A DNA stretch of 64,000 nt from Prorocentrum cordatum. Its lineage: Eukaryota; Sar; Dinophyceae; Prorocentrales; Prorocentraceae. Under the pieces are notes generated by a model. The model searched no databases. It was not told where the DNA came from and saw nothing but the letters and a program-made list of their open reading frames with translations. Positions 1 to 11,572 of the stretch are shown piece after piece (the first letter of the stretch is position 1; the number at the start of each line of letters is the position of its first letter). Where the stretch lies: positions 1,992,006 to 2,056,005 of the forward strand of contig CAUYUJ010014615.1 of the NCBI GenBank assembly GCA_963575745.1, given 5' to 3'. The position numbers and the translations under genes were made by a program.

Positions 1-893
1 GGGTGTGCTAAATCCGATGCGGGTACGCCATGCGGACTGTGCCACTGAGGCCGTCGGTGGAGCTCCCTATGGGGCCACGAAAAGAATGAAGGGTGTGCCA
101 GATCGGATGCAGGTACGCCATGCGGACTGTGCCGCTGTAACCTTCGGTGGAGCTCCCCATGGGGCCACGAAGCGTGCGAAGGGTGTGCTAAATCCGATGC
201 GGGTACGCCATGCGGACTGTTCCGCTGGAGCCTTCGGTGGACCTCCCCATGGGGCCACGAAGCTTATGAGGGGTGTACCAAATCGGACGCGGGTACGCAA
301 TGCGGACTGTGCCACTGGAGCCTTCGGTCAAGTTCCCTATTGGGCCACGAAACGTGTGAAGGGTGGGTGTACAAGGTCGGATGCAGGTGCGCCATGTGGA
401 CTGTGCCACTTGGGCCTTCGGTGGAGTTCCCTATAAGGCCACGAAACGTGCGAGGGGTGTGCCAAATCAGATGCGGGTACGCCATGCGGACCGTGCCACT
501 TGGGCCTTCGGAGGAGCTTCCTCTGGGGCCACGAAGCGTGTGAAGGGTGTGCGAAGTCGGATGCAGGTGAGCCATGCGGACTGTGCCTCTGGGGCCTCCG
601 GTGGAGCTCCCTATGGGGCCACGAAGCGTGTGAGGGGGGTGTACAAAATCGAAAGCGGGGACTGTGCCACTGGGGCCCTCGGTGGAGCGGCCACGAAACG
701 TGCGAGGGGTGTGCCAAATCGGACGCGGGTGCGCCATGCGGACTGTGCCAGTGGAGCCTTCGGCCGAGCTCCCAATGGGGCCACGAAGCGTGTGAGGGGT
801 GTGCCAAATCGGATGCGGGTACGCCATGCGGTCTGTGCCACGTGCCTCTAGGGCCTTCGGTGGAGCTCCCGTGGGGCCGCGAAATGTGAGGGG
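1..893 (+). repeat. 90-bp tandem repeat array (about 10 copies)
   Basis: Units begin with GGGTGTGC(C/T)A and recur at 1, 91, 181 and 271, then slightly irregularly to about 890. Each contains GCCATGCGGACTGTGCCACT and CTTCGGTGGAGCTCCC. Because 90 is a multiple of three and stops are rare, both strands stay open over long stretches; I do not regard these frames as genes. The array starts at the window edge, so it probably continues to the left. Related units lie in inverted orientation at 58.4-58.65 kb. Confidence 0.9.
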
Positions 894-1039
894 TGTGTGC
901 CGTCATGGTAAACTGATGCGAAGAGCAGAAGCACGCAGGGGAGGAGGGAGGAGGGGGAGAAATGAGGAGGGTGATGAGGAGAGGAACGCGGGGTTCTCTT
1001 TTCAAAACGAGGACACAACAACACAAGATGTTTGGGAAC

Positions 1040-1232
1040 AGTGTTAGCGAGCGTGGAAAAAGAAAGCGTGTCTCTAGCAAACTGTGTTGTGCAATCGATG
1101 TGGCGCGGTCTGTGGTGCAATCTACGTGGCGGCATATATGGTGTGCAGTCGGTGTTGTGCAATGTATGTTGTGCCAGAACTGTTGGACAATATATGTGGT
1201 GCGATCCATGTGCCATACATTCCCCAATCAGA
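1040..1232 (+). repeat. Degenerate 18-20 bp GTGGTGCAA-type repeats
   Basis: Short units resembling GTTGTGCAATSNATGTGG recur about ten times with many substitutions. The same unit type recurs at 17513-17605, so the pair brackets the composite satellite block. The 894-1040 stretch before it is purine-rich and holds nothing I recognise. Confidence 0.65.
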
Positions 1233-1295
1233 GCTTGCCTCTATAGGGGTCCTAGCAGATTCGTATGGTTAGGTGAGGTGTGCCGCCGATTTCGG

Positions 1296-1535
1296 TGGCC
1301 GGCACGGGTGCCCGGGTGCCCCGGGGTGCCCCGAGGTGCCTGGGGGTGCCTGGAGGTGCCCGGGGGTGCCCGGGTGCCCGAGTGTATCGCCCTACAGCCC
1401 TGTGGCCCTATAGCCTTATAGCCTCACAGATCTATAGCCCTATATCCCCATAGCCCTATAGACCTGTAGCCCTATAGCCCTACAGTCCTATAGCCCTAGA
1501 GTCCCATAGCCCTATAGCCCTATAGCCCCATTATT
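1296..1535 (+). repeat. GGTGCCCGG and CCCTATAG short repeats
   Basis: About 90 bases of GGTGCC(C/T)GG-like units are followed by about 150 bases of CCCTATAGC-like 8-10 bp units. The second part superficially resembles a telomere repeat but lacks the TTTAGGG/CCCTAAA core known from dinoflagellates and plants, so I treat it as an ordinary microsatellite. Confidence 0.75.
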
Positions 1536-1566
1536 CACTGCGTGGAGCTCCCCATATGTGCATCTA
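1530..1566 (+). repeat. Module start motif 'A', copy 0 (isolated)
   Basis: A diverged copy (TTATTCACTGCGTGGAGCTC then CCCATATGTGCATC) of the motif that starts each satellite module at 3534, 5998, 8357, 12290 and 15162. It is closest to the copy at 51939, sharing TTATTCACTGCGTGG. Confidence 0.7.
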
Positions 1567-1714
1567 TTCGCATGGACCTGTCCGCCGTGAATGTCTAGGC
1601 GCAAGAGGTTTCGAATACAAACGGGCTTCAGTTGTGACGGTCTGGTCATGAATCTAACTGCGAATGACTTGGAGTGTGAATGAGCCTCAGTAGTACGAGC
1701 GCGTCTCTGCGCAT

Positions 1715-2392
1715 GAGCCTGGGGCCTCCTGGGACCTCCTAAACCCTACTGCGGCTTCCTGGGGCCTCCAGGAGCCTCTTGGGGCCTCCTGAAACCTCCT
1801 AGGGAGGATTCGTGCCCCAGGGGAGGCCCAATCTATAGCAACATACGTACATAAAACATTGCGGACTGGAGCCGCAGAAGAAGGGCAATATATAGGAACA
1901 AACGTAAAACACCAAGGACTCGTGCCCCAGGAGAGGCCCAATATATAGGAACATAAGTAAAACAGTTAAGATTGTGCACGCAGGAGAAAGACAATATATC
2001 GAAACGTACGTGCTCCAGGATCAATGTGCACGTACGTATAACATCAAGGATTCGTGCTCCAGGTGAGGCCCAATCTATAGGAGCATACGTAAAACACATG
2101 GGATTGGAGCCACTCCTGTTGTATTATGAGGCCTCCTGCTCCTGGGGCCTCTCGGGGCCTCCTGTTGCCTTCCGAGGCCTCCTGGCGTTTCCTATGGTCT
2201 CCTGCGGCCTCCTGTGGCTTCCCGATGCCTCCTGGAGCTTCGTGGGGCCTCCTGGAGCCTCTTGGGACATCCTGTGGCCCCTTGAATCTTTCTGTGGCCT
2301 CCTGATGCCTCCTGGGACCTCATGTGGTCTCCTGGGGCCTCCTGGAGCCTGTTGGAGCCTCCTGTGGCATCCTGAAGAGAATCTGTGCCCAC
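1715..2392 (+). repeat. GGCCTCCTG repeats enclosing a 60-70 bp tandem repeat
   Basis: From 1715 to 1810 and 2118 to 2392 the sequence is degenerate GGCCTCCTG(G/T)-type units. Between them (about 1806-2100) lie about five copies of a 55-70 bp unit with TTCGTGCYCCAGG, GAGGCCCAATCTATAGGA and ACATACGTAAAACA. I see no coding signal. 1567-1714 holds nothing I recognise. Confidence 0.7.
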
Positions 2393-2399
2393 GAGTCTG

Positions 2400-3332
2400 G
2401 CCACCAAAACAGGCAAACCGATCGAGACATCTTCAAAATCTGGCCCACCTGGGGGTGAACATGATCGCCTCGCTCGAAACATCCTCCAACTCTGCTCCGA
2501 AAGCGAAGGATGTTGGGACAGAAAACAAGCAAACCGCTCGAGACATCCCCACAAAACGGTCGCGAACGGGACCGTGCAATACCCCTCGGCGGCTCCCCTT
2601 AGGGACGTGGAAATGAGCGCCTCGCTCGAGACATCCTCCTAATCAGCTCCGAAAGCGAAGGATGTTGGGACAGAAAACAGGCAAACCGCTTGAGACATCC
2701 CCACAAAACGGCCGCGACCGGGACCGTGCAATTCCCCTCGGCGGCCCCCCTTGAGGACGTGAAAATGAGCGCCTCGCTCGAGACATCCTCGAAATCTGCT
2801 CCGGAAGCGAAGGATGTTGGGACAGAAAACAAGCAAACCGCTTGAGACATCCCCACAAAACGGCCGCGAACGGGACCGTGCAGTACCCCTCGGCGGCTCC
2901 CCTTAGGGACGTGGAAATGAGCGCCTCGCTCGAGACATCCTCCAACTCTGCTTCGAAAGCAAAGGATGTTGGGACAGAAAACAGGCAAACCGCTTGAGAC
3001 ATCCCCACAAAACGGCCGCGAACGGGACCATGCAATTCCCCTCGGCGGCCCCCCTTGAGGACGTGAAAATGATCGCCTCGCTCGAGACATCCTCGAAATC
3101 TGCTCCGGAAGCGAAGGATGTTGGGACAGAAAACAGGCAAACCGCTTGAGACATCCCCACAAAACGGCCGCGAACGGGACCGTGCAATACCCGTCGGCGG
3201 CTCCCCTTAGGGACGTGAAAATGATCGCCTCGCTCGAGACATCCTCCAACTCTGCTTCGAAAGCGAAGGATGTTGGGACAGAAAACAAGGAAACCGCTTG
3301 AGACATCCCCACAAGACGGCCGCGAACGGGGC
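2400..3332 (-). repeat. 152-bp satellite, type 1 (dimeric 304-bp organisation)
   Basis: The word (G/T)CGCCTCGCTCGAGACATCC recurs at 2617, 2769, 2921, 3073 and 3225, exactly 152 bp apart. Alternate monomers share variants: those at 2769 and 3073 read CTCGAAATCTGCTCCGGAAG, while those at 2921 and 3225 read CTCCAACTCTGCTTCGAAAG. The higher-order unit is therefore a 304-bp dimer. Each monomer also holds a second CGCTTGAGACATCC word. Long minus-strand open frames here reflect low stop density, and 152 is not a multiple of three. Confidence 0.92.
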
Positions 3333-4277
3333 GTGCGTGAGTCTCAGCATGAGTAAATCTGAATAGGAGTAGGGCTGAGTATGAGGTCTGAATCTGAGTT
3401 GTTTTGTGTCTGAGTAAATCTGGGTATGAGTAAATCTGAGTGTGAGTAAGTCTGTGTATGAGTAAGTCTGGGTATGAGGAGGAGAAGAAGGAGGAGAAGA
3501 AAAAGGAGGATAAGTAGGAGGCACCCAAGTGATAATTACTCGACGCGGGGCTCCCCATATGTGCATCTCATTATCTTGGTACGTCTTTCTTCTGTCAATG
3601 AGCGCCTGTGTGCGACGGCGAACCGCTCGCTCGAGACATTCCCACAGTCTGCAAGCATGAGTGCGACCAATAGCAAATCTGAGAGCGACTGATTCTGAGT
3701 GTGAGTTAATCTGGGTGTGATTGAGCCTGGGTTTGAGTGGGTATGCGTGTGAGTAAATATGAGCGCGAGTGCGTCTGTGTGCGAGTGGGCCTGAGGGTGG
3801 GCGAATCTGAGTGTAACCCAGTCTGTGATTGAGCGAATCGTAGCATGATGAGTCTGAGCATGAGTGAGTCTGGGCTCGAGTGGGTCTGAGTGTGAGAAAA
3901 AGTGTGTGCTAATGAAACTGAATGCGAGTGAGCCGAGTGTGATTGGGTATGGATGTGAGGCAGTCTGAGTGTGAGTCGGTCTGCGTTTGAGCGGACCGAA
4001 GGATGATGAGTCTGAGCAGGAGCGAGTCTGAGTATGAGCGGTTCTGAGCTGGATATGAGCGAGTCTAAGTGCGAGTGGGCCTGCGTGTGACTGAGTCTGA
4101 GTATGGGTGGGTATGAATGCAGAAGAGTGAAGGAGAGCGGAGAGCGAAGGAGAGCGAGGCGGAAGCGTTTGAGTAAAACCTAAAGCCTTGGAACATCGAA
4201 CCTCGATCATCTGGCCCGGGCTACTCGAGTTGCCCACGTCCTCCTCCTCCTCCTCCTCCTCCTCCTCCTCCTCCTCC

Positions 4278-4313
<36 letters not shown>

Positions 4314-4446
4314 CCTTCCTGCTTATGCTCCTACCGTGTTCATGCTGTCCTCCTCCTCCTCCTCCTCCTCGTCCTCTTCCTCCTCCTCCTCGCTTCCTCC
4401 TTTTCTTCCTCCTCCTCCTCCTCCTCCTCCTCCTCTTCCTCCTCCT

Positions 4447-5190
4447 TGGGAGTGCTGAAACCAGCAACTCGCCTGAGACATCCTCCCAAAACTGCTCCGA
4501 AAACGACAGATGCTCAGCACCATAACTGCCAAACCGCCTGAGACATCCCCGCAAACTGGGCGCGAACGTCCTCCAAATCTGCTCCGAAAGCGAAACATGC
4601 TGGAAGAGAAAATGGCCGAACCGCCTGAGACATCCCAACACAATCCCGCGAAAGGGGCCGAGTGAAATACCCCCCCGCCGCTCCCCTTCGAGTGCTGAAA
4701 CCAGCGAATCGCCTGAGACATCCTCCAAATCTGCTCCGAAAGCGAAACATGCTGGAAGAGAAAATGGCCAAACCGCCTGAAACATCCCCACAACATCCAG
4801 CGAAAGGGGCCGAGTGAAATACCCCCCGCCGCTCCCATTAGAATGCTGAAACCAGCGAATCGCCTGAGACATCCTCCGAATCTGCTCCGAAAGCGAAACG
4901 CGTTGAAGAGAAAATGGCCAAACCGCCTGAGACAACCCTACAAAATCCAGCGAAAGGGGCCGAGTGCAATACCCCCCCGCCGCTCCCCTTAGGAGTGCGG
5001 AAACCAGCGAATCGCCTGAGACATCCTCCAAATCTGCTCCGAAAGCGAAACATGTTGGAAGAGAAAATGGCCAAACCGCCTGAGACGTCCCCACAACATC
5101 CTGCGAAAGGGGCCGAATGCAATACCCCCCCGCCGCTCCCCTCAGGAGTGCTGAGGCCACAGAATCGCCTGAGACATCCTCAACATCAGT
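4447..5190 (+). repeat. 152-bp satellite, type 2, in module 1
   Basis: The word TCGCCTGAGACATCCTC recurs at about 4710, 4861, 5013 and 5166 (151-153 bp). Monomers carry CTGCTCCGAAAGCGAAACAT and CGAAAGGGGCCGAG. Word order matches the type 1 satellite at 2.4-3.3 kb (GAGACATCC, then CTGCTCCGAAAGCGAA, then CCGCYTGAGACATCCCCACA), so the two are diverged relatives. Confidence 0.9.
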
Positions 5191-5474
5191 GTGTGTGAGT
5201 CATCCGATGAGTGGGCCTGAGTGAATGTAGTGAATGTATGAGTACAACTACGAGTGAATCTGAAGGATGAGTGATTCTGAGTGATGAGTGAGTCTGAATG
5301 ATGAGTGAGTCTGAGTGATGAGTGATGAGTCTGAGTCATTACTGAGTCCGAGTGATGAGTGGACCTGAGTGATGAGTGAGTCTGCGTGATGAGTGGGTCT
5401 GAGTGATGAGTGAGTCTGAGTAATGAGTGAGTGGGTATGAGTGAGAAGAGTGGTGTGTTCTCTCGTTCTCTCTC

Positions 5475-5524
5475 CTCCGGCGCGGTCCGCCAATAACAAG
5501 AACCCCATACTTAGGATATGGGGA
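5475..5524 (+). repeat. Module end motif 'G', copy 1
   Basis: CGGCGCGGTCCGCCAATAAC, then AAGAACCCCATACTTAGGAT and ATGGGG. The part CCCCATA-CTTAGGA-TATGGGG is a 7-bp-arm inverted repeat. Other copies are at 5948, 12208 (doubled), 17208 and, without its left half, 54337. Confidence 0.8.
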
Positions 5525-5947
5525 AAAATCATCGAAAAGGGGCCGAGGGAAATACCCCCCCGCCGCTCCCCTTAGGAGTGCTGAAGCCACAGAATCGCCT
5601 GACACATCCTCAACATCAGTGTGTGTGAGTCATCCGATGAGTGGACCTGAGTGAGTGTAGTGAATGTATGAGTGTACGAGTGAGTCTGAGTGATGAGTGA
5701 GTCTGAGTGATGAGTGAGTATGAGTGATGAGTGGGTCTGAGTGATGAGTGATGAGTCTGAGTCATGACTGAGTCCGAGTGATGAGTGGGTCTGCGTGATG
5801 ATTGAGTCTGAGTGATGAGTGGGTCTGAGTGATGAGTGAGTCTGAGTGGCTGACTGAGTCTGAATGATGACGGAGTCTGAGTGATGACTGAGTCTGAGTG
5901 GGTCTGAGTGAGAGGAGGTGAGGTGGTGTTCTGTTCTCTCTCTGTTC

Positions 5948-6045
5948 CTCCGGCGCGGTCCGCCAATAACAAGAACCCCATCTCTTTGGATATGGGGAAT
6001 TACTCGACGCGGGGCTCCCCATATGTGTTTCTCATTCTCTTGGTA
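5948..6045 (+). repeat. Fused G-A junction with nested palindromes
   Basis: G motif (5948-5999) runs directly into the A motif (5998-6045). ATATGGGGA at the end of G pairs with TCCCCATAT in A across about 17 bases, and G has its own CCCCAT/ATATGGGG pair. The same fusion occurs at 12208-12338. Confidence 0.75.
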
Positions 6046-6908
6046 CGTGTTTCTATTGATATCTGTCAATGAGCGCCTGTGTGCGAGGGCGAACCGCTCG
6101 CTCGAGACATTCCCACAGTCTGCAAGCATGAGTGCGACCAATAGCAAATCTGAGAGCGACTGATTCTGAGTGTGCGTCAATCTGGGTGCGATTGAGCCTG
6201 GGATTGATTGGGTATGCGTGTGAATAGATATGAGCGCGAGTGCGTCTGTGTGCGAGTGGGTCTGAGCATGGACGAATCTGAGTGTGAGCCAGTCTGTGAT
6301 TGAGCGGATCGTAGCATGATGAGTCTGAGCATGAGTGAGTCTGGGCTTGAGTGGGTCTGAGTGTGAGAAAAAGTGTGTGTTAATGAATTTGAGTGCGAAT
6401 GAGCCGAGTGTGATTGGGTATGGATGTGGGCAGTCTGAGTGTGAGTCGGTCTGCGTTTGAGCGGACCGAAGGATGATGAGTCTGAGCATGAGTGAGTCTG
6501 GGCTTGAGTGGGTCTGAGTGTGAGAAAAAGTGTGTGCGAATGAATCTGAGTGCGAGTGCGCCGAGTGTGATTGGGTATGGATGCGAGGCAGTCTGAGTGT
6601 GAGTCGGTCTGCGCTTGAGCGGACCGAAGGATGATGAGTCCGAGCAGGAGCGAATCTGAATATGAGCGGTTCTGAGCTGGATATGAGCGAGTCTAAGTGC
6701 GAGCGAGCCTGCGTGTGAATGAGTCTGAGCATGCGTGAGTATGAGTGCAGAAGAGTGAAGGAAAGCGGAGAGCGAAGGAGAGTGAGGCGGAAACGTTTGA
6801 GTAAAACCTAAAGCCTTGGAACATCGAACCTCGATCATCTGACCCGGGCTACTCGAGTTGCCCACGTCCTCCTCCTCCTCCTCCTCCTCCTCCTCCTCCT
6901 CCTCCTCC

Positions 6909-6985
<77 letters not shown>

Positions 6986-8356
6986 TTCCCGCTTCTGCTC
7001 CTACCGTGTTCATGCTGTCCTCCTTCTCCTCCTCCTCCTCGTCTCCTCGTCCTCGTGTCCTCATTTTCTCCTCCTCCTCCTCCTCCTCCTCCTCCTCCTC
7101 CTCTTCCTCCTCCTCCTCCTCCTTCGGGGTGCTGAAACCAGCAAATCGCCTGAGACATCCTCCCAAAACTGCTCCGAAAACGACAGATGCCCAGCATCAT
7201 AACGGCCAAACCGCCTGAGACATCCCCGCAAACTGGGCGCGAACGTCCTCCAAATCTGCTCCGAAAGCGAAACATGCTGGAAGAGAAAATGGCCGAACCG
7301 CCTGAGACACCCCCACAAAATCCCGCGAAAGGGGCCGAGTGAAATACCCCCCCGCCGCTCCCCTTCGAGTGCTGACATCAGCGAATCGCCTGAGACATCC
7401 TCCAAATCTGCTCCGAAAGCGAAACATGTTGGAGGAGAAAACGGCAAAACCGCCTGAGGCATCCCCACACAATCCAGCGAAAGGGGCCGAGTGAAATACC
7501 CCCCCGCCGCTCCCCTTAGAGTGCTGAAACCAGCGAATCGCCTGAGACATCCTCCCAAAACTGCTCCGAAAGCGGAACATGTTGGAGGAGAATAGAGCAA
7601 AACCGCCTGAGACATCCCCACACAATCCAGCAAAAGGGGCCGAGGGAAATACCCCCCCGCCCCTCCCCTTAGGAGTGCTGAAACCAGCGAATCGCCTGAG
7701 ACATCCTCGCAAACTGTTCCGAAAGCGGAAACATGCTGGATGAGAACATGGCCAAACCGCCTGGGACATCCCCACAAACATCCAGCAAAAGGGGCCGAGG
7801 GAAATACCCCCCCGCCCCTCCCCTTAGGAGTGCTGAAACCAGCGAATCGCCTGAGACATCCTCGCAAACTGCTCCGAAAGCGGAAACATGCTGGATGAGA
7901 AAATTGCCAAACCGCCTGGGACATCCCCACAAACATCCGCGAAAGGGGCCGAAGGAAATACCCCCCCGCCGCTCCCCTTAGGAGTGGTGAAACCACAGAA
8001 TCGCCTGACACATCCTCAACATCAGTGTGTGAATGTAGTGAATGTATGAGTACAAGTACGAGTGAGTCTGAGTGATGAGTGAGTCTGAATGATGGGTGTG
8101 TCTGAGTGATGACTGGTGAGTATGAGTCATGACTGTGTCCGAGAAGTGAGCGGGTTTGAGTCATGCCTGAGTCTGAGTGATGAATGAGTATGAGTGATGA
8201 GTGGGTCTGAGTGATGAGTGGGAATGAGTGGTGAGTGAGTCCGAATGATGAGTGAGTCTGAGTAGTGAGTGAGTCTGCGGGATGAGTGTGTCTGAGTGGG
8301 TCTGAGTGAGAGGAGTGGTGTATTCTCGTCTGTGTTCTCCTCCCGCGGGGTCCGCC
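5998..8356 (+). repeat. Composite satellite module 2
   Basis: Same part order as module 1: A motif with extension (5998-6165), GAGTCTGAG repeats (6165-6790), AAAGCCTTGGAACATCGAAC link (6800-6865), TCC then ATC microsatellite (6866-6984), more TCC (7018-7126), 152-bp satellite (7127-8010), GAGTGATGAG repeats (8030-8310), and a partial G motif (8345-8356). The GAGTCTGAG section is longer here through an internal duplication (6420-6490 and 6560-6640 share GCAGTCTGAGTGTGAGTCGG). Confidence 0.85.
7127..8010 (+). repeat. 152-bp satellite, type 2, in module 2
   Basis: About six monomers with GAATCGCCTGAGACATCC and CCGCCTGRGACATCCCC words. Later monomers are slightly longer and carry GCTGGATGAGAA instead of GCTGGAAGAGAA, which marks a local sub-lineage near 7730-7910. 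Confidence 0.85.
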
Positions 8357-8934
8357 AATTGCTCGACACGGGGCTCCCCATATGTGCATCTCATTCTGGC
8401 GGTAACTCTGAGTGTGATGGGGCAGGAGAGAAAGAAAGAAAGAAAGAGAGAGAGAAAGAGAAACAAAAAAAGAGAGAGAGAGAGAGAGAGAGGAGAAGGA
8501 AAAGGAAAGAGCATAATTTTGGTCAAAATATGAGGAAGGAGAAAAGGGAATATCATATCCGCATCATTATCTTAGTACCCCCTGAAATGAAGGCCGCGGG
8601 CGCTGGCAATCTGGCCGAAGCAATCTGGTCGAAACAATCTGGAGATCATGTGTCAGCACTTGGCATCGCGCGGGTCGGCAGCTCGCGCTTGCTCACGCAA
8701 CGAGACGAATCGACGACGACAACGAGCACTGAGCAATCAGATCGACTCCTGCGCGACTCGGAGTGAACGCCGCCCCCCCTGGATACACGCCGGAGCGCGA
8801 CTCGGGGGGGGCAGCGCTCCCTCTGGACAGCGCGGCTCGCTCGCGCCCGCGCAATCGCGCTCGCCCGCGGGCGACACGGCATTCCACCGCCCTGGTTTTG
8901 GCGGGGCCGAGGCTCGAATCGCCTGCCCCGCTTG
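8357..8934 (+). repeat. Truncated module 3 start, purine microsatellite and unrecognised sequence
   Basis: An A motif (8357-8396, AATTGCTCGACACGGGGCTC) is followed not by the usual extension but by GAAA/GA-rich DNA (8420-8510). 8516-8934 is mixed sequence with no coding or RNA feature I can support. The module resumes at 11573, so this is where the block was broken open. Confidence 0.6.
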
Positions 8935-9700
8935 TGCTGTTGATTATTGTGCTGTTGGCGGTTGTGCTGGTGATGGTTGTGTTGCTTGTGCTGCCGGCGG
9001 TTGTGCTGTCGTCGGTTGTGCTGATTGTGCTGGTGGCGGTTGTTCTGCCAGTGGTTGGGCTGATGGTGATGGTGGCGCTGGCGATGGTTGCGTTGGTCGT
9101 GGTTGTGTTCGTTGTGGTACCACATTGCAATGGCGCTTGTGCTGTTGGTGATTGTGCTGTTGGTGGTTGTGCTGGTGATGGTTGTGTTGCTTGTGCTGCT
9201 GGCGGTTGTGCCGGCGGCGGTTGCGCTGATTGTGCTGGCGGTGGTTGTTCTGCCAGTGGTTGAGCTAATGGTGATGGTGGCGCTGGTGATGGTTGCGTTG
9301 GTCGCGGTTGTGCTGGCTGTGGTACCATATTGCAATGGCGCTTGTGCTGTTGGTGATTGTGCTGTTGGTGGTTGTGCTGGTGGCGGTTGTGATGGTAATG
9401 GTTGCGATGGTGTCCTGGTGACGGTCGTGCTGGCGGTGGTCGTGCCGGTGGTGGTTGTGCAGGTGGCGATTGTACTGGCGGTGGTACCATATTGCGCCGT
9501 CGCTTGTGCTGTTGGTGGTTGTGTTGTTGGTGGTTGTGCTGTTGGTGGTTGTGCTGTTGGTGGTACCATATTGCGATGACGGTTGTGCTGTTGGTCATTG
9601 TGCTGTTGGTGGTTGTGCCGGTGGTGGTTGTGGAGATCGTGATGATGGTCGTGCTGATGGCGGTCGTGACCCCAGGCTCCGACGCCAAGCGTCGTGCTAA
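8935..9700 (+). repeat. Degenerate GTTGTGCTG repeat
   Basis: Nine-base-like units (GTTGTGCTG, GTGGTGGTT and relatives) with longer internal duplications: GGTACCACATTGCAATGGCG near 9117, a close copy near 9322 and further relatives near 9482 and 9563. One strand translates as Val/Leu-rich and the other as Thr/Gln/His-rich; both are consequences of the repeat. Confidence 0.8.
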
Positions 9701-9770
9701 CCCTTCCCCCCCTCCCATGGGCGCCGTCCTCCAGGTAGATGTACACGATGGTCCTGCTCCTGCCCTGATC

Positions 9771-10378
9771 CGTCGTCGTCGTCGTCCTCGTCGTCCTCGT
9801 CGTCGTCGTCGTCGTCGTTGTCATCGTCTTGTCGCCATCGTTGTCGCGGTCGCCGTCGTTGTCGTCGTCGTCGTCGTCGTCGTGGTCGTGGTCGTGGTCG
9901 TCGTCGTCTTCCTTTTCCTCCTCCTGCTCCTCCTCTTCCTCCTCCTCCTCCTCCTCCGCCTGCTCCTCCTCCTCCTCCTTCTCCTCCTTTTCCTCCTCCT
10001 CCTGCTACTCCTACTCCTCCCCTGCCTCGTCCTCCTCCCCCCGTGCCTCCTCCTCCTCATCCTCCTCCTGGCCCCCCTCCTCCCCCCCTCTCCTCCTCCT
10101 CCTCCTCCTCCTCCTCCTCCTCCTCCTCCTCCTCCTGGTCCTCCTCCTCCTCCTCCTCCTCCTCCTCCTCCTCCTCCTCCTCATCCGTCGAAGGATGAAG
10201 GAAAGAGGAAAAGAGAAGACTTGCCGTCCTCCTGCCCCCCCTGCCGCCTCCTCCTCCCCCTCCTAATCCTGCTCCTCCTCCTCCTCCTCCTCATCATCCT
10301 CCTCCTCCTGGTCCTCCTCCTTTCCCTTCTCCTCCTCCTCCTCCTCCTCCTCCTCCTCCTCCTCCTCCTCCTCCTCTG
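9771..10378 (+). repeat. GTC then TCC trinucleotide microsatellites
   Basis: CGTCGTCGT-type units (9771-9908) change into TCC units (9909-10192), a short non-repetitive stretch, and more TCC (10248-10378). Poly-Ser, poly-Pro and poly-Leu frames follow from this and are not genes. Confidence 0.9.
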
Positions 10379-10738
10379 ATGCACTGGTGCACTAAGGAGT
10401 CCCAAGCCCACTCGAAGAGCAAGAAAGGACAAACAATATGGATGGGCGAGCCGTTCGGCCCAGCCGCAGAAGAGGGCCGCCTCCCTGGGCGCCTCGTTCC
10501 ACGAGGCCCGCCTCCCCGGGCGGTACCTCGGACGACATCGTCCCCCCTCCCCCCAGTTCATCCCCTTGTCTCCCCCCCCTTCCTCGAGAAATCGGCAAGC
10601 TGGGGGACGCCAGGCCTGCCCATACATTCAGCTAAAGGAGGAGGGGAGGGGAGGCCTGCTTCGGAGGCGGGAGAGAGGATGTCAGAGACCCTCAACAGCT
10701 ACACATGCCAGGGGGCCATGTAAACGCACGCAACCCCG

Positions 10739-10740
<2 letters not shown>
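10379..10740. other. No recognisable feature
   Basis: GC-rich non-repetitive sequence between TCC and CA microsatellites. Short open frames exist on both strands, but none shows a domain, conserved motif or intron pattern. Confidence 0.5.
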
Positions 10741-10816
<76 letters not shown>

Positions 10817-10842
10817 GCACACACACACACACACACACACAC
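10741..10842 (+). repeat. (CA)n microsatellite
   Basis: About 100 bases of CA dinucleotides with two CG interruptions near 10815. Confidence 0.97.
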
Positions 10843-11264
10843 CGAACACTCGAAACATCCGTACACTTCCGCTGTTTAGGTCGTGCCCGCGCGGCTGTCT
10901 GCGAGCAAGCGCTGCTCGCGATGCGTGCAGATTCGGCAGCCGTTCGGCCTGGCCGTTCCTCTGCGGAGCAAACCCCATCACTCCCCATCCTCCCCCCAAT
11001 CCCCTTTCCCGAGCCCTTCTGACTACAATGCTAGAGGCATCGAGGTGGGGACGAGCGAGGGGGAGGATCATTGGGGAGAGGGAGGGCGGGATAGAGGGAG
11101 ATGCTGAGACAATCAAGCCTGAACAGGTGCGCCCAGAGTGGACAGGACACTCGTGTAGCATGAGCTGTGATCCCACGAGTTGCATCCTTCGCACCCGTAT
11201 GCATTCTTGCCTTTGTTTGCATCTAACCCCACAAATGTACACCTCCCCTCAGCCAACTGGCCCC
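10843..11264. other. No recognisable feature
   Basis: Mixed-composition DNA between microsatellites; no domain, tandem repeat or clear inverted repeat seen. Confidence 0.5.
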
Positions 11265-11572
11265 GCCTCCTCCTCCTCCTCCTCACCCGTCGGAGGATGA
11301 AGGCAAGAGGAAGACAGAAGACTTGCCGTCCTCCTGCCTCCCCTGCCTCCCCTGCCTCCTCCTCCTCCTCCTCCTCCTCCTCCTCCTCCTCCTCCTCCTC
11401 CTCCTCCTCCTCCTCCTCCTCCTCCTCCTAGTCCTGCTCCTCCTCCTCATCATCCTCCTCCTCCTGGTCCTGCTCCTCCTCCTCAGCATCCTCCTCCTCT
11501 TCCTGGTCTGCCTCCTCCTCCTCGTCCTCCTCCTCCTCCTCCTCCTCTTCCTGCCTCCTCCTCCTCCTCCAA
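11265..11572 (+). repeat. TCC microsatellite
   Basis: TCC units with CTG, ATC and GTC interruptions. Runs directly into the 152-bp satellite at 11573, as in modules 1, 2 and 5. Confidence 0.9.

Larger units (their letters stand above)
3534..5999 (+). repeat. Composite satellite module 1
   Basis: Parts in order: A motif and its 120-bp extension (3534-3690); GAGTCTGAGTGTGAG repeats (3690-4140); a conserved link with AAAGCCTTGGAACATCGAAC (4165-4236); TCC/ATC microsatellite (4237-4446); 152-bp satellite type 2 (4447-5190); GAGTGATGAG repeats (5190-5460); G motif (5475-5524). A short second satellite, GAGTGATGAG and G cycle follows (5526-5999). Modules 2, 4 and 5 repeat this order. Confidence 0.85.

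Noticed and set aside
1-1227. Long overlapping open frames on both strands across the 90-bp repeat
   Set aside because: The unit length is a multiple of three and stop-poor, so both strands are open automatically; no start context, intron or domain.
1380-1540. CCCTATAG repeats as an interstitial telomere
   Set aside because: The unit is irregular and lacks the TTTAGGG-type core.
2599-3558. 319-codon minus-strand frame across the 152-bp satellite
   Set aside because: It crosses several 152-bp monomers, which shift frame at each unit, and several frames are equally open; a satellite by-product.
8646-9824. Thr/Gln/His-rich 392-codon frame (minus) and Val/Leu-rich frames (plus), at first sight a membrane protein
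   Set aside because: They follow from GTTGTGCTG and GTC repeats.
9402-10379. Frame with poly-Val/Leu and poly-Pro segments
   Set aside because: A read-through of GTC and TCC microsatellites.
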